Below, one piece after another: positions 1-6,750 of a DNA stretch of 6,792 bases. The DNA is from Bacteroidales bacterium (lineage in GTDB: Bacteria > Bacteroidota > Bacteroidia > Bacteroidales > WRGA01): contig JAITHZ010000139.1 in the NCBI GenBank assembly GCA_031279795.1, positions 1 to 6,792 of the forward strand. Direction: 5' to 3'. The position numbers and the translations under genes are program-made. The notes beneath the pieces were generated by a model, which did not search any database, was not told where the DNA came from, and worked only from the letters and a program-made list of their open reading frames with translations. The number at the start of each line of letters is the position of its first letter. Position 1 is the first letter of the stretch.

Positions 1-787
1 CAGGGCCGCATCCTTTTCCAGTTTTAACATCGCATCCATGCAGGATAGCCGCAGCAGTGAAAGTTTTCGACAAGGCTACGGCTGCTTCCATTTCTTCTCC
101 CAGCGCCATGAAAGCGGCAATGGCCGACGAAAATGTACAGCCGGTACCATGCAAATTGGTTGAGTTGATGTGCGGCGAAACAAAAGAAAGCGGCTTTTTA
201 CCTTGCCGGAAAAGTATGTCTGTCGATTGGGGTGCAGCAAAATGCCCACCTTTGATTAATACCGCCTGACATCCTTGCTGGAGTATCGTTTCCGCAGCAT
301 CATGAAAATCATTTTCTGTTTTTATTTTCATTTCGGAAAATGCTTCCGCTTCTGGGATATTAGGCGTCAGGAGCGTCAATCGCGGGAAAAGATGTTGACG
401 AAAAGCATCAGTAATTGAAGCATCGGCAAGGCGCGCGCCGCTGGTAGCCACCATTACGGGGTCGACAATTACGGTTGCCGGATGATAACGGTCAATGAGA
501 GCAGCAACGGTAGCGATAATTTCGGCTGTCGGCAACATGCCTGTCTTTACAGCGTCAATCGTAATGTCGTCCAGCACGGCTTCTGCCTGCTGGCGAATGA
601 TTTCGACAGACAGAGTCTCTATCGCTCTCACTTCCTGCGTGTTCTGCGCCGTGACGGATGTGATGACCGACGCGCCAAACACACCCAGCGCCGAAAATGT
701 CTTCAAATCAGCCTGAATACCAGCACAACCGCCACTGTCAGATCCTGCGATGGTCAATACCGAAGGATACCTTATCGTTTTTTCCAT
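1..787 (-). CDS. thiD: Hydroxymethylpyrimidine/phosphomethylpyrimidine kinase ThiD (3' end cut off by window edge)
   Basis: Cytoplasmic ribokinase-fold kinase that phosphorylates HMP and then HMP-phosphate to HMP-PP, the pyrimidine half of thiamine. Reading the minus strand from ATG at 787 gives 262 uninterrupted codons to the window edge. Family motifs seen: LTIAGSDSGGCAGIQADLKT (residues 11-30, substrate pocket), VKTGML (80-85), DPVMVATSG (109-117), LTPNIPEAE (140-148), LIKGGH (177-182) and HGTGCTFSSAIAA (213-225). The last is the anion-hole/active-site loop with the conserved Cys217. The family is usually about 265-275 residues, so only a few C-terminal residues are missing. The Lys often found in the VAKSGD loop is Thr here; I believe this is a common Bacteroidetes variant, from memory. 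It lies 74 bp downstream of the glycosyl-hydrolase-like gene on the same strand and has its own TACCTTTG box. No TPP riboswitch fits in the short leader. The thiE/thiM neighbours often found with it would lie outside the window, if present. Confidence 0.96.
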   Translation of the reverse strand, partial: MEKTIRYPSVLTIAGSDSGGCAGIQADLKTFSALGVFGASVITSVTAQNTQEVRAIETLSVEIIRQQAEAVLDDITIDAVKTGMLPTAEIIATVAALIDRYHPATVIVDPVMVATSGARLADASITDAFRQHLFPRLTLLTPNIPEAEAFSEMKIKTENDFHDAAETILQQGCQAVLIKGGHFAAPQSTDILFRQGKKPLSFVSPHINSTNLHGTGCTFSSAIAAFMALGEEMEAAVALSKTFTAAAILHGCDVKTGKGCGP

Positions 788-804
788 ATCTTGCTTTTTT
801 GGGA

Positions 805-839
805 CAAAGGTAGCTGTTTTATTTGTTAAAAATACCAAA
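805..839 (-). promoter_or_regulatory. Bacteroidetes-type promoter for thiD
   Basis: On the minus strand, TACCTTTG (812 to 805) matches the Bacteroidetes sigma-70 -7 consensus TAnnTTTG. A TTTG (839 to 836) upstream could be the -33 element, but the 23-bp spacing is longer than the usual 19-21 bp. Transcription would start near 798-800, giving a leader of about 12 nt before the ATG at 787. The promoter is inferred from sequence only. Its presence suggests thiD can be expressed independently of the upstream glycosyl-hydrolase-like gene. Confidence 0.55.
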
Positions 840-845
840 AACAGC
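813..845. repeat. 8-bp inverted repeat within the thiD promoter spacer
   Basis: GCTGTTTT (813-820) and its perfect reverse complement AAAACAGC (838-845) are separated by 17 bp. The left arm directly touches the -7 box TACCTTTG and the right arm overlaps the putative -33 region. The position suits an operator. As RNA on the minus strand it could also form a hairpin after the upstream gene's stop codon, but no T-tract follows the stem, so a classical intrinsic terminator is unlikely. The function is inferred; the repeat itself is seen. Confidence 0.5.
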
Positions 846-861
846 AAAATTAAGAAAGTCA

Positions 862-2382
862 TTAATGTTTCAATATGATATATCGTCCGTTAGAACTTTC
901 GTTATGCAGGCGGTTTACGGAAGTGACAATGTACTTGTAGTCAGTTTTTCCATCCGGACGTGGCAAATAATATTCCCTGTTGCGGGTGATGCCGATAATT
1001 TTACGTGCATCGTTGAAATTTTCCTTTTCGCCTTTGCCAAAACGGTAAATGCAATAATAAGCCGGTTTACTTGTTTCATCTTTTTCTTCCGTCACTTTCC
1101 AGCGTAGCCGGTATCCAGCTGGCATCCAGTCGGCTTTCAGCTCTATCGGTTCTGACGGATAGTTACGCTTTTCTGCACGTTTTGCCTGCGGGATAAGCGC
1201 CGGATAGCGATGGTAATTTGTCTGCAGGCTGTCGGCTATTCCTCCATAGTTGTCCAATATGGCATATCCATACCAGAAGCAGTTTCCTTCTACGTTCGGC
1301 AGGATACGTTCCAGTCTCATCTTTTCTGAAAACTGACTTTTCCTTGTTGTGGAATTTGCTGTCAGACTTCGTTCAACATGTTGCCCGATGTAGAGCAGCG
1401 ACGACTTGACATTGCTGTTCCACCAGTGTATCAGCGATTCGTAATCGGCAGCCTTATTGCCAATAGCCCAGTAGAGTTGCGGCGCCAGGTAGTCGATCCA
1501 TCCCTTTCGTTGCCACAGAAGGACGTCGGCATACAGGTCATCGAAATTCTGCAATCCACTGGTATTGCTGCCCGAACCGTCGCGGGTGTTGCTTTTGTTT
1601 CGATATATCCCGAAAGGCGCTATGCCAAGCTGTACCCAAGGCTTTAAGTTTTTGATTGTCAGTTTGAGGTCACGAACAAGTTTGTTGATATTTTCGCGTC
1701 TCCAGTCAGCCAGTTGATAAGGCAGAAATCCATCAATCAGGCCATACATTCGGAAGCTGTTTGCGTCGGGGAATTGCAAGCCTTTTTCGGGATATGGATA
1801 GAAATAATCGTCAATGTGAATGGCGTCAATATCGTAACGTGCAACAATGTCTTTTACTACGGAACACACAAAATTTCGGCAATCGGGAATGCCCGGATCA
1901 AAGTAAATTTTTCCGCCATATGTCACGAACCACTCGGGATGCCTGTAGTAGACATGCGTTGGCGCCAGTATTTCGCTTTCGGACATGGTAACGCGGTATG
2001 GATTGATCCACGCATGAAATTCCATGTTACGACGATGACATTCCCTGACGAGAAATTCGAGCGGATCCCATGCTGGCGAAGGAGCAAGTCCCTGTTGTCC
2101 TGTCAGGTAAGCGCTCCATGGTTCAAATGCCGACTTATAAAAAGCGTCGGCTTGCGGTCGAACCTGAAATATGAAGGCGTTAAATCCCGCTTTTTCAAAT
2201 TCATCCAGCATATAAAGAAAATAACCGCGAACTTCGGACGGCGTCTTTGTGCGATATTCGTTCCGTCCGACTGTCTGTACCCAAACGCCTCTAAATTCCC
2301 GCTTGGGAACAGGTTGCGCTGTCAAATAAAACGCTGAACATAATGCACATATAAAAACTAACAGAGAATATTTCCGATACAT
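862..2382 (-). CDS. Secreted family-10 glycosyl-hydrolase-like protein (DUF187/GHL10, DigH/YddW-like) with C-terminal FN3-like domain
   Basis: Predicted 506-residue exported protein. Residues 1-22 form a signal peptide: basic YRK, a hydrophobic run, and likely cleavage at LTA|QPVP. Residues about 28-395 are the GHL10 TIM-barrel: REFRGVWVQT (28-37), FNAFIFQVRPQADAFY (67-82), FHAWINPYR (122-130), the acidic active-site strand DAIHIDDYFYPYP (186-198), LGIAPFGIY (252-260) and DYLAPQLYW (297-305). Residues about 408-505 look like one fibronectin type III domain. E. coli DigH of this family cleaves glycan strands stripped of stem peptides. A similar periplasmic or outer-surface peptidoglycan role is inferred here, but another polysaccharide substrate is possible. 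An ATG nine codons upstream (2409) is in frame. I chose 2382 because it gives a proper signal peptide and because the TATATTTG box at 2427-2420 would leave almost no leader for 2409. The gene runs divergently from the 2678 gene and ends 74 bp before thiD. Confidence 0.9.
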   Translation of the reverse strand: MYRKYSLLVFICALCSAFYLTAQPVPKREFRGVWVQTVGRNEYRTKTPSEVRGYFLYMLDEFEKAGFNAFIFQVRPQADAFYKSAFEPWSAYLTGQQGLAPSPAWDPLEFLVRECHRRNMEFHAWINPYRVTMSESEILAPTHVYYRHPEWFVTYGGKIYFDPGIPDCRNFVCSVVKDIVARYDIDAIHIDDYFYPYPEKGLQFPDANSFRMYGLIDGFLPYQLADWRRENINKLVRDLKLTIKNLKPWVQLGIAPFGIYRNKSNTRDGSGSNTSGLQNFDDLYADVLLWQRKGWIDYLAPQLYWAIGNKAADYESLIHWWNSNVKSSLLYIGQHVERSLTANSTTRKSQFSEKMRLERILPNVEGNCFWYGYAILDNYGGIADSLQTNYHRYPALIPQAKRAEKRNYPSEPIELKADWMPAGYRLRWKVTEEKDETSKPAYYCIYRFGKGEKENFNDARKIIGITRNREYYLPRPDGKTDYKYIVTSVNRLHNESSNGRYIILKH

Positions 2383-2419
2383 AAACCAACATTCGTTTTT
2401 CCGACTCATAAAAAGCGCG

Positions 2420-2427
2420 CAAATATA
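2420..2427 (-). promoter_or_regulatory. -7 promoter box for the glycosyl-hydrolase-like gene
   Basis: The minus strand reads TATATTTG from 2427 to 2420, matching TAnnTTTG. A start of transcription near 2413 gives a leader of about 30 nt to the ATG at 2382 but only about 4 nt to the ATG at 2409, which supports the downstream start. I found no TTTG at the expected -33 distance. That region is occupied by the inverted ATTACGA repeats instead. Confidence 0.5.
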
Positions 2428-2435
2428 CGCAGAAA

Positions 2436-2558
2436 ATTACGAATTACGAATTACGAGAACTTGCAAAGCAGCGTAATTTTTAATTCATGATTCGTAATAT
2501 TCGTAATATTCCTAATTCTTAATTCCTAATTCCTAATTCTTAATTCCTAATTCTTAAT
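2436..2558. repeat. Tandem and inverted TCNTAAT heptamer array in the divergent intergenic region
   Basis: The left block is three perfect copies of ATTACGA (2436-2456), which is TCGTAAT on the minus strand. The right block, in the opposite orientation, has two TTCGTAATA nonamers (2491-2508) followed by seven in-phase heptamers (2510-2558) alternating TCCTAAT and TCTTAAT in the order C,T,C,C,T,C,T at the variable base. The centre (2457-2490) is looser and contains GTAAT and TTAATTC remnants. The left and right blocks can pair: ATTACGAAT (2443-2451) is the reverse complement of ATTCGTAAT (2490-2498). Most of the 252 bp between the two divergent promoters and genes is this array. Its function is unknown. 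It may be a dispersed intergenic repeat, a slippage-prone tract or a binding platform. Confidence 0.85.
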
Positions 2559-2561
2559 TTG

Positions 2562-2593
2562 TTTGGAGTTCTAAAATCTTTGTTGTAATTTTG
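2562..2593 (+). promoter_or_regulatory. Full Bacteroidetes promoter for the acidic hypothetical gene
   Basis: TTTG at 2562-2565 (-33 element) is followed after exactly 20 bp by TAATTTTG at 2586-2593 (-7 element, TAnnTTTG). Both spacing and sequence fit the Bacteroidetes consensus, making this the best-formed promoter in the window. Transcription would begin near 2600. The -33 element starts only 4 bp after the last heptamer of the repeat array. Because the -7 box covers the TTG at 2591, that codon cannot be the translation start of the following gene if this promoter is used. Confidence 0.65.
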
Positions 2594-2600
2594 TCCTGTA

Positions 2601-2666
2601 ATGTATTTTATGTTTTGGAAGGCTCAAATGGCCGAACTGCTTATCGAAGAAGTAATAACTCACTAA
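2601..2666 (+). CDS. Possible 21-codon mini-ORF in the leader (doubtful)
   Basis: An ATG right at the predicted transcription start opens a 21-residue frame ending at TAA, 11 bp before the next gene's ATG. Its last residues read MAELLIEEVITH, which would form a short amphipathic acidic helix. It would be leaderless, or nearly so, and has no visible ribosome site. It could be a leader peptide, a remnant of another gene, or chance. I do not recognise it. Two internal ATGs (2610 and 2628) are also in frame. Confidence 0.15.
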   Translation: MYFMFWKAQMAELLIEEVITH

Positions 2667-2677
2667 ACCATAAAGAT

Positions 2678-3247
2678 ATGAAAATTTTAAAATTAATGGA
2701 TGAATTAAAAAAAATTCAAACTAAGACAGGAAAAGATCTTGATGTTTTTGTTGAAATGCGCTCCGAGAGAGGGCATTGTGATTTTTGCGTTGAACACATA
2801 GAACATGATGGGATAGATGAAATAGTCCTGATTCCGAATCTTGTAACTATGGATAAACCGGCTATTGTACGGATTGAATTGTGGCTTGATGAATTTGAGG
2901 TTGAGGAGGATTATTATTGGCTCAATAAGCATATTGACAAGAATGGACATTTAATAATGGACATTCTTGTAGAAGACGGGCAAATAGTGAAATGGACGCC
3001 GATAAAAGAATTTGGGGACAGTCTGCAATTTTTCTACAAAGCAGTTGACAACGGAAGATATTCTCTGTTAAACAGTAATTATAAATTGATAACATCATTG
3101 AATGGATATGTGCCTAATGGCTGCATTCCGGACAAGGACGGTTATGGAGATTACATAACGTTGAACATAGATAATTCAACGGGAAAAATAACCAATTGGT
3201 ATGGGGCTGATGAAATATCATTTAAGGAATTTTTAAAAGACCGTTAA
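2678..3247 (+). CDS. Acidic hypothetical protein, 189 residues, function unknown
   Basis: I do not recognise the family. The protein is soluble in appearance, with no signal peptide or membrane segment. It is strongly acidic (by hand count 35 Asp/Glu against 22 Lys/Arg), with an especially acidic stretch LDEFEVEED around residues 70-78. The N-terminus (1-20) is a Lys-rich helix. The C-terminus contains GYGDYITLNID (155-165) and GKITNWY (169-175), resembling the alternating strand-turn ends of small cytoplasmic proteins often found as immunity or accessory proteins; this is an impression, not an identification. The start at 2678 was chosen over the in-frame TTG at 2591, which lies inside the -7 box; ATG 2696 is also possible. 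The coding sequence is visibly AT-richer than its neighbours: 2821-2880 is 37% GC, while 4861-4920 in murF-alr is 53%. It stands alone between a repeat array and a housekeeping operon, suggesting acquisition by transfer. Confidence 0.75.
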   Translation: MKILKLMDELKKIQTKTGKDLDVFVEMRSERGHCDFCVEHIEHDGIDEIVLIPNLVTMDKPAIVRIELWLDEFEVEEDYYWLNKHIDKNGHLIMDILVEDGQIVKWTPIKEFGDSLQFFYKAVDNGRYSLLNSNYKLITSLNGYVPNGCIPDKDGYGDYITLNIDNSTGKITNWYGADEISFKEFLKDR

Positions 3248-3332
3248 ACGAAATATGCACGGGAATAATCAACAGTTTTACAAAAAAATCACAAATCACA
3301 GACAGACAAGAAGATGGACAAAAGAAAAAGCG

Positions 3333-3340
3333 TACCTTTG
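3333..3340 (+). promoter_or_regulatory. -7 promoter box for the murF-alr/rnz operon
   Basis: TACCTTTG matches TAnnTTTG and is identical to the box in front of thiD. It would start transcription near 3347, leaving a leader of about 20 nt before the ATG at 3367. No clear -33 TTTG lies 19-21 bp upstream; that stretch is purine-rich. The 119 bp between the preceding stop and murF-alr holds nothing else I can identify, and no stem-loop terminator for the preceding gene is visible. Confidence 0.5.
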
Positions 3341-3366
3341 CCATTTGTTTTCAAAAACGATGAACA

Positions 3367-5829
3367 ATGCAATACACAATAACGGAAATTGCACGGATAA
3401 TTGGCGCAAAGGAGTTTCACGGTTCAAGTTCGGTGGTGAGTTTTCTGTTGACTGACAGCCGTTCGCTGGTTTTCCCTGACGAATGTTTGTTTTTTGCCCT
3501 TAAAACATTGCATAACGACGGCCATCGTTATGTCGCAGAGTTGTATGCGCAAAATGTCAGGAATTTTGTGATTTCCGAATGGCATCCGGAATTTGATAAA
3601 TTGGCTGACGCCTGTTTTCTGTTGACAAATTCGCCCATAGAGGCGTTGCAGCGGTTGGCGGCATGGCATCGCAGCCGTTTTGGTGTTCCGGTTATTGGCA
3701 TCACAGGCAGCAACGGCAAAACGATTGTGAAGGAATGGCTTTACCAGCTTCTGCACAATGACCAGAAGATTGTGCGTTCTCCCCGTAGCTATAATTCTCA
3801 AATTGGAGCGCCGCTTTCGGTCTGGCAATTGGATGATTCTGCAGAACTGGGAATTTTCGAAGCCGGAATTTCTCTGCCTGGAGAAATGCAACGCCTGCAA
3901 CCGATTATTGCACCAGATATCTGCATTTTGACGAATATCGGCGAGGCTCATCAGGAAAATTTCACTTCGCAGCGAGAAAAATGTCTTGAAAAATTGAAAT
4001 TAGCTATTTCTGCCCAAACGCTGATTTATTGTTCTGATAATCCGCTTGTTGATGCATGTGCTTCTGAATTGAAACTGAAAGCCAGACGGTTTGTCTGGTC
4101 GAAAACCAGTAAAGAAGCAACATTATTTATTGTTTCGGTCGAAAAAATTTTTACGCATACAAAAATAACGTTCGTTTATAACGGCGTCACGACAAGTGTT
4201 AAAATTCCGTTTATGGATAATGCTTCAGTCGAAAATGCCATTCATTGCATCGCCTGTCTGCTTTGTTGCGGCACGACGGCAGATATGATCGCTGAACGTT
4301 TGCCATTGCTCGAACCGGTGGCAATGCGTTTGGAGGTCGTACAGGCTGTCAATCGCTGTATTGTCATCAACGACAGCTACAATTCCGATTTGCTCTCTCT
4401 GGATATTGCCCTTGATTTCCAAATGCGTCGCGATGCGGTTAAGAAAATGAAACATACGCTGATTCTCTCCGACATGCTGCAGAGTGGCATTGCGAATGAC
4501 GAACTTTATCGGCGTATCGCTCGGCTTGTCCGGCAGCGAAATGTAGACAAATTTATCGGTATCGGCCAGCAACTTTTTGAGAACCGACATGTTTTTGTCG
4601 GCATGGAACATGTTTTTTTTGAAACAACGTCTGATTTTCTCAAAGCCGGAGGATGGAAAAATTTTCACAACGAACTGATTTTGTTAAAAGGTTCACGCAT
4701 GTTTCATTTCGAAGAAATCACGGAAGCCTTGTCACTGAAATTGCATGAAACGATTCTCGAAATTGACTTGAATGCAATCGTGCATAATTTCAACGTTTAC
4801 CGTTCAATGCTGCGAACTTCCACAAAAATAATATGTATGGTAAAGGCATTTGCTTACGGCGCCGGTTCGCTGGAAGTTGCCAAAACATTGCAGGAACATC
4901 GCTGCGATTATCTTGCGGTGGCCGTTGCCGATGAAGGCGCTGAGTTGCGTCGAAACGGCATATTGATTCCGCTAATGGTGATGAACCCCGAAATGTCGGC
5001 ATTTCGCACAATTTTCGATTATCGTCTCGAACCGGAAATCTACAGTTTTCGTCTGCTGAACGCTTTTATTCGTGAAGCCGACCGACTGGGTATTGTCGAT
5101 TATCCGGTTCATATCAAGATAGATACGGGAATGCACCGGTTGGGATTTTCATGCACAGCAATGGACGAACTGGCAAATGTCTTGCAACAGCAGCGAAATC
5201 TGTTGATCGTTTCCGTCTTTTCGCATCTGGCCGGCAGCGACGAAACGACCCTGAACCAGTTCACTCACCAACAGATTGATTTGTTTACTGCCTGTTGCAA
5301 TCAACTGGAATCGCGCATAGGCTACCGTCCGCTCCGTCATATACTTAATTCGGAAGGAATTCTCAGGTTTAATGAAAGTCAAATGGATATGGTTCGGCTG
5401 GGGCTGGGTTTGTATGGCATAAATTCTGCGGGAGGATTGCGAAATGTGACAACATTGAAAACGACCGTTTTGCAGATACGCAACGTGCCTGCCGGTGATA
5501 CCGTAGGTTACGGACGAATGGGCGTTGCCGTAGCGCCACTGCGGGTTGCAACCATCCCGATTGGTTATGCCGACGGCTTTAACCGTAAATTCGGCAACGG
5601 CAATCTGTCGGTGCTGGTGAACGGACAACCGGCGCCTGTGATTGGTAATGTATGTATGGATTTAACCATGCTTGATGTCACGGAAATAGCTTGCAGCGAA
5701 GGAGATACCGCAATTGTGTTTGGCGAAGCTCAACCGGTTGCTACACTGGCCAGCCGCCTGGATACCATTCCCTACGAAATCCTGACTTCCGTGTCTAACA
5801 GAGTGAAACGGGTTTATTTTACAGAATAA
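3367..5829 (+). CDS. murF-alr: Bifunctional UDP-MurNAc-tripeptide:D-Ala-D-Ala ligase / alanine racemase (MurF-Alr fusion)
   Basis: An 820-residue cytoplasmic fusion. Residues 1-~455 are MurF, which adds D-Ala-D-Ala to UDP-MurNAc-tripeptide using ATP: N-terminal substrate domain, P-loop GITGSNGKT (111-119), SYNSQIGAPL (141-150), FEAGISLPGEM (164-174), TNIGEAHQENF (189-199), and C-terminal-domain motifs NDSYNSDLLS (335-344) and LILSDMLQSG (365-374). Residues ~460-820 are a PLP-dependent alanine racemase: MVKAFAYGAG (491-500) with the PLP Lys493, HIKIDTGMHRLGF (582-594), NSEG (661-664), VRLGLGLYG (676-684) with the PLP-pyridine-contacting Arg677, VGYGRMG (713-719) with catalytic Tyr715, GYADGF (733-738) and GNVCMD (760-765). 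All expected catalytic residues are present in both halves, so both activities are predicted. The fusion is a known arrangement in Bacteroidetes. It couples production of D-Ala to its use, although a separate Ddl must join the two D-Ala. An overlapping ATG at 3360 is in another frame. rnz follows after 3 bp. Confidence 0.97.
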   Translation: MQYTITEIARIIGAKEFHGSSSVVSFLLTDSRSLVFPDECLFFALKTLHNDGHRYVAELYAQNVRNFVISEWHPEFDKLADACFLLTNSPIEALQRLAAWHRSRFGVPVIGITGSNGKTIVKEWLYQLLHNDQKIVRSPRSYNSQIGAPLSVWQLDDSAELGIFEAGISLPGEMQRLQPIIAPDICILTNIGEAHQENFTSQREKCLEKLKLAISAQTLIYCSDNPLVDACASELKLKARRFVWSKTSKEATLFIVSVEKIFTHTKITFVYNGVTTSVKIPFMDNASVENAIHCIACLLCCGTTADMIAERLPLLEPVAMRLEVVQAVNRCIVINDSYNSDLLSLDIALDFQMRRDAVKKMKHTLILSDMLQSGIANDELYRRIARLVRQRNVDKFIGIGQQLFENRHVFVGMEHVFFETTSDFLKAGGWKNFHNELILLKGSRMFHFEEITEALSLKLHETILEIDLNAIVHNFNVYRSMLRTSTKIICMVKAFAYGAGSLEVAKTLQEHRCDYLAVAVADEGAELRRNGILIPLMVMNPEMSAFRTIFDYRLEPEIYSFRLLNAFIREADRLGIVDYPVHIKIDTGMHRLGFSCTAMDELANVLQQQRNLLIVSVFSHLAGSDETTLNQFTHQQIDLFTACCNQLESRIGYRPLRHILNSEGILRFNESQMDMVRLGLGLYGINSAGGLRNVTTLKTTVLQIRNVPAGDTVGYGRMGVAVAPLRVATIPIGYADGFNRKFGNGNLSVLVNGQPAPVIGNVCMDLTMLDVTEIACSEGDTAIVFGEAQPVATLASRLDTIPYEILTSVSNRVKRVYFTE

Positions 5830-5832
5830 GAT

Positions 5833-6750
5833 ATGAATCATATTGAATTAAATATACTTGGTTGCGGTTCAGCCACACCGACTGCATGGCGTTATCCGGC
5901 TTCACAGATACTCAATGTACGGGGAAATCTGTTTATGATTGACGCAGGAGAAGGAGTTCAACAACAGTTTCGAAAATTTGGATTGCGATTTAACCGCTTG
6001 AAACAGATTTTTATTTCGCATCTGCATGGCGACCACTGTCTGGGATTGTTCGGCTTACTCTCAACCTTATCGATGCTTGGCCGGACAGATGAATTGATCA
6101 TCCATGCCCATGGGGATCTGGAAGCGCTTATGCGCCCTGTTTTCAACTATTTTTCACGCGATATGCCTTTTCCAGTAACCATCAATCCACTTTTGCCGTG
6201 GAAAAACGAACTGATTTATGAAGACAAGGCGATAAAAATTTACACCATTCCTTTGAAACACAGCGTCCCGACATGCGGTTTTCTGTTTGAAGAAAAACGG
6301 TGTTTGCCACACATTGTCAAGGAAATTATTGACTTTTATCAAATTCCTGTACGGGAAATTGCCAGCATCAAATCCGGCGCCGATTTTGTAACATCCTCAG
6401 GAGAAACCGTTCCCAATCATCGCCTTACAACCCCTGCCGCCAAGCCGGTTCGTTACGCCTACTGTTCGGATACTGCCTATACCGAGAAGATTATCCCAAT
6501 AATAGAAGGTATTGACTTGCTTTACCATGAGGCGACTTTTCTACACAGAGATTATGCACGTGCAAAAGAAACCTCCCATTCCTCGTCGAAGCAAGCGGCA
6601 GAAATTGCCCGAAAAGCTGGAGTAAAACGCTTGCTGATTGGACATTATTCTGCCCGTTACAGCGAGAGTACACCGTTGCTGAACGAAGCGCGCAGCATTT
6701 TTCCAGAAACCGTGGCGGCGTATGAAGGATTGAAAATGAAAATTGGTTGA
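5833..6750 (+). CDS. rnz: Ribonuclease Z (tRNA 3' endonuclease)
   Basis: A 305-residue metallo-beta-lactamase-fold endonuclease that cuts tRNA precursors just after the discriminator base, acting as a zinc-dependent dimer in the cytoplasm. Motifs: LGCGSATPT (9-17), zinc motif SHLHGDH (62-68), LKHSVPTCGF (141-150, His143), the bridging Asp in YCSDTAY (210-216, Asp213), YHEATF (231-236), ETSHSSSKQAAEIA (246-259) and IGHYSARY (269-276, His270). Length is normal for the short bacterial form. The exosite arm (about 151-195) lacks the Gly-Pro-rich motif of the Bacillus/E. coli type and instead reads FEEKRCLPH...FYQIPVREIASIKSGADFV, the pattern I recall from Bacteroides. The HST motif is SHSSS here. 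The start is 3 bp after the murF-alr stop, so the two are probably co-transcribed and perhaps translationally coupled. The 42 bp after the stop are AT-rich and show no terminator before the window ends. Confidence 0.96.
   Translation: MNHIELNILGCGSATPTAWRYPASQILNVRGNLFMIDAGEGVQQQFRKFGLRFNRLKQIFISHLHGDHCLGLFGLLSTLSMLGRTDELIIHAHGDLEALMRPVFNYFSRDMPFPVTINPLLPWKNELIYEDKAIKIYTIPLKHSVPTCGFLFEEKRCLPHIVKEIIDFYQIPVREIASIKSGADFVTSSGETVPNHRLTTPAAKPVRYAYCSDTAYTEKIIPIIEGIDLLYHEATFLHRDYARAKETSHSSSKQAAEIARKAGVKRLLIGHYSARYSESTPLLNEARSIFPETVAAYEGLKMKIG

Noticed and set aside
788..861. TPP riboswitch upstream of thiD
   Set aside because: The gap is only 74 bp, the predicted leader about 12 nt, and no conserved thi-box sequence is seen.
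1714..2337. 207-codon plus-strand frame inside the glycosyl-hydrolase-like gene
   Set aside because: It is antisense to a gene with clear family motifs and a signal peptide, and its own product shows no recognisable motif.
2436..2558. CRISPR array
   Set aside because: Units are 7 bp without spacers and in both orientations; there are no repeats of 23-47 bp with unique spacers and no cas genes.
3347..3358. GTTTT-C-AAAAAC hairpin before murF-alr
   Set aside because: The arms are A/T only and the loop is too short to form a stable hairpin; likely chance in AT-rich DNA.
3255..3455. 66-codon plus-strand frame overlapping the start of murF-alr
   Set aside because: Overlaps the true start region of murF-alr in another frame, contains the promoter box inside it, and has no recognisable product.
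3424..3951. 175-codon minus-strand frame inside murF-alr
   Set aside because: Antisense to the intact MurF domain including its P-loop; no motifs or promoter of its own.
5149..5628. 159-codon minus-strand frame inside murF-alr
   Set aside because: Antisense to the racemase domain with its conserved catalytic residues; low-complexity-looking product typical of shadow frames.
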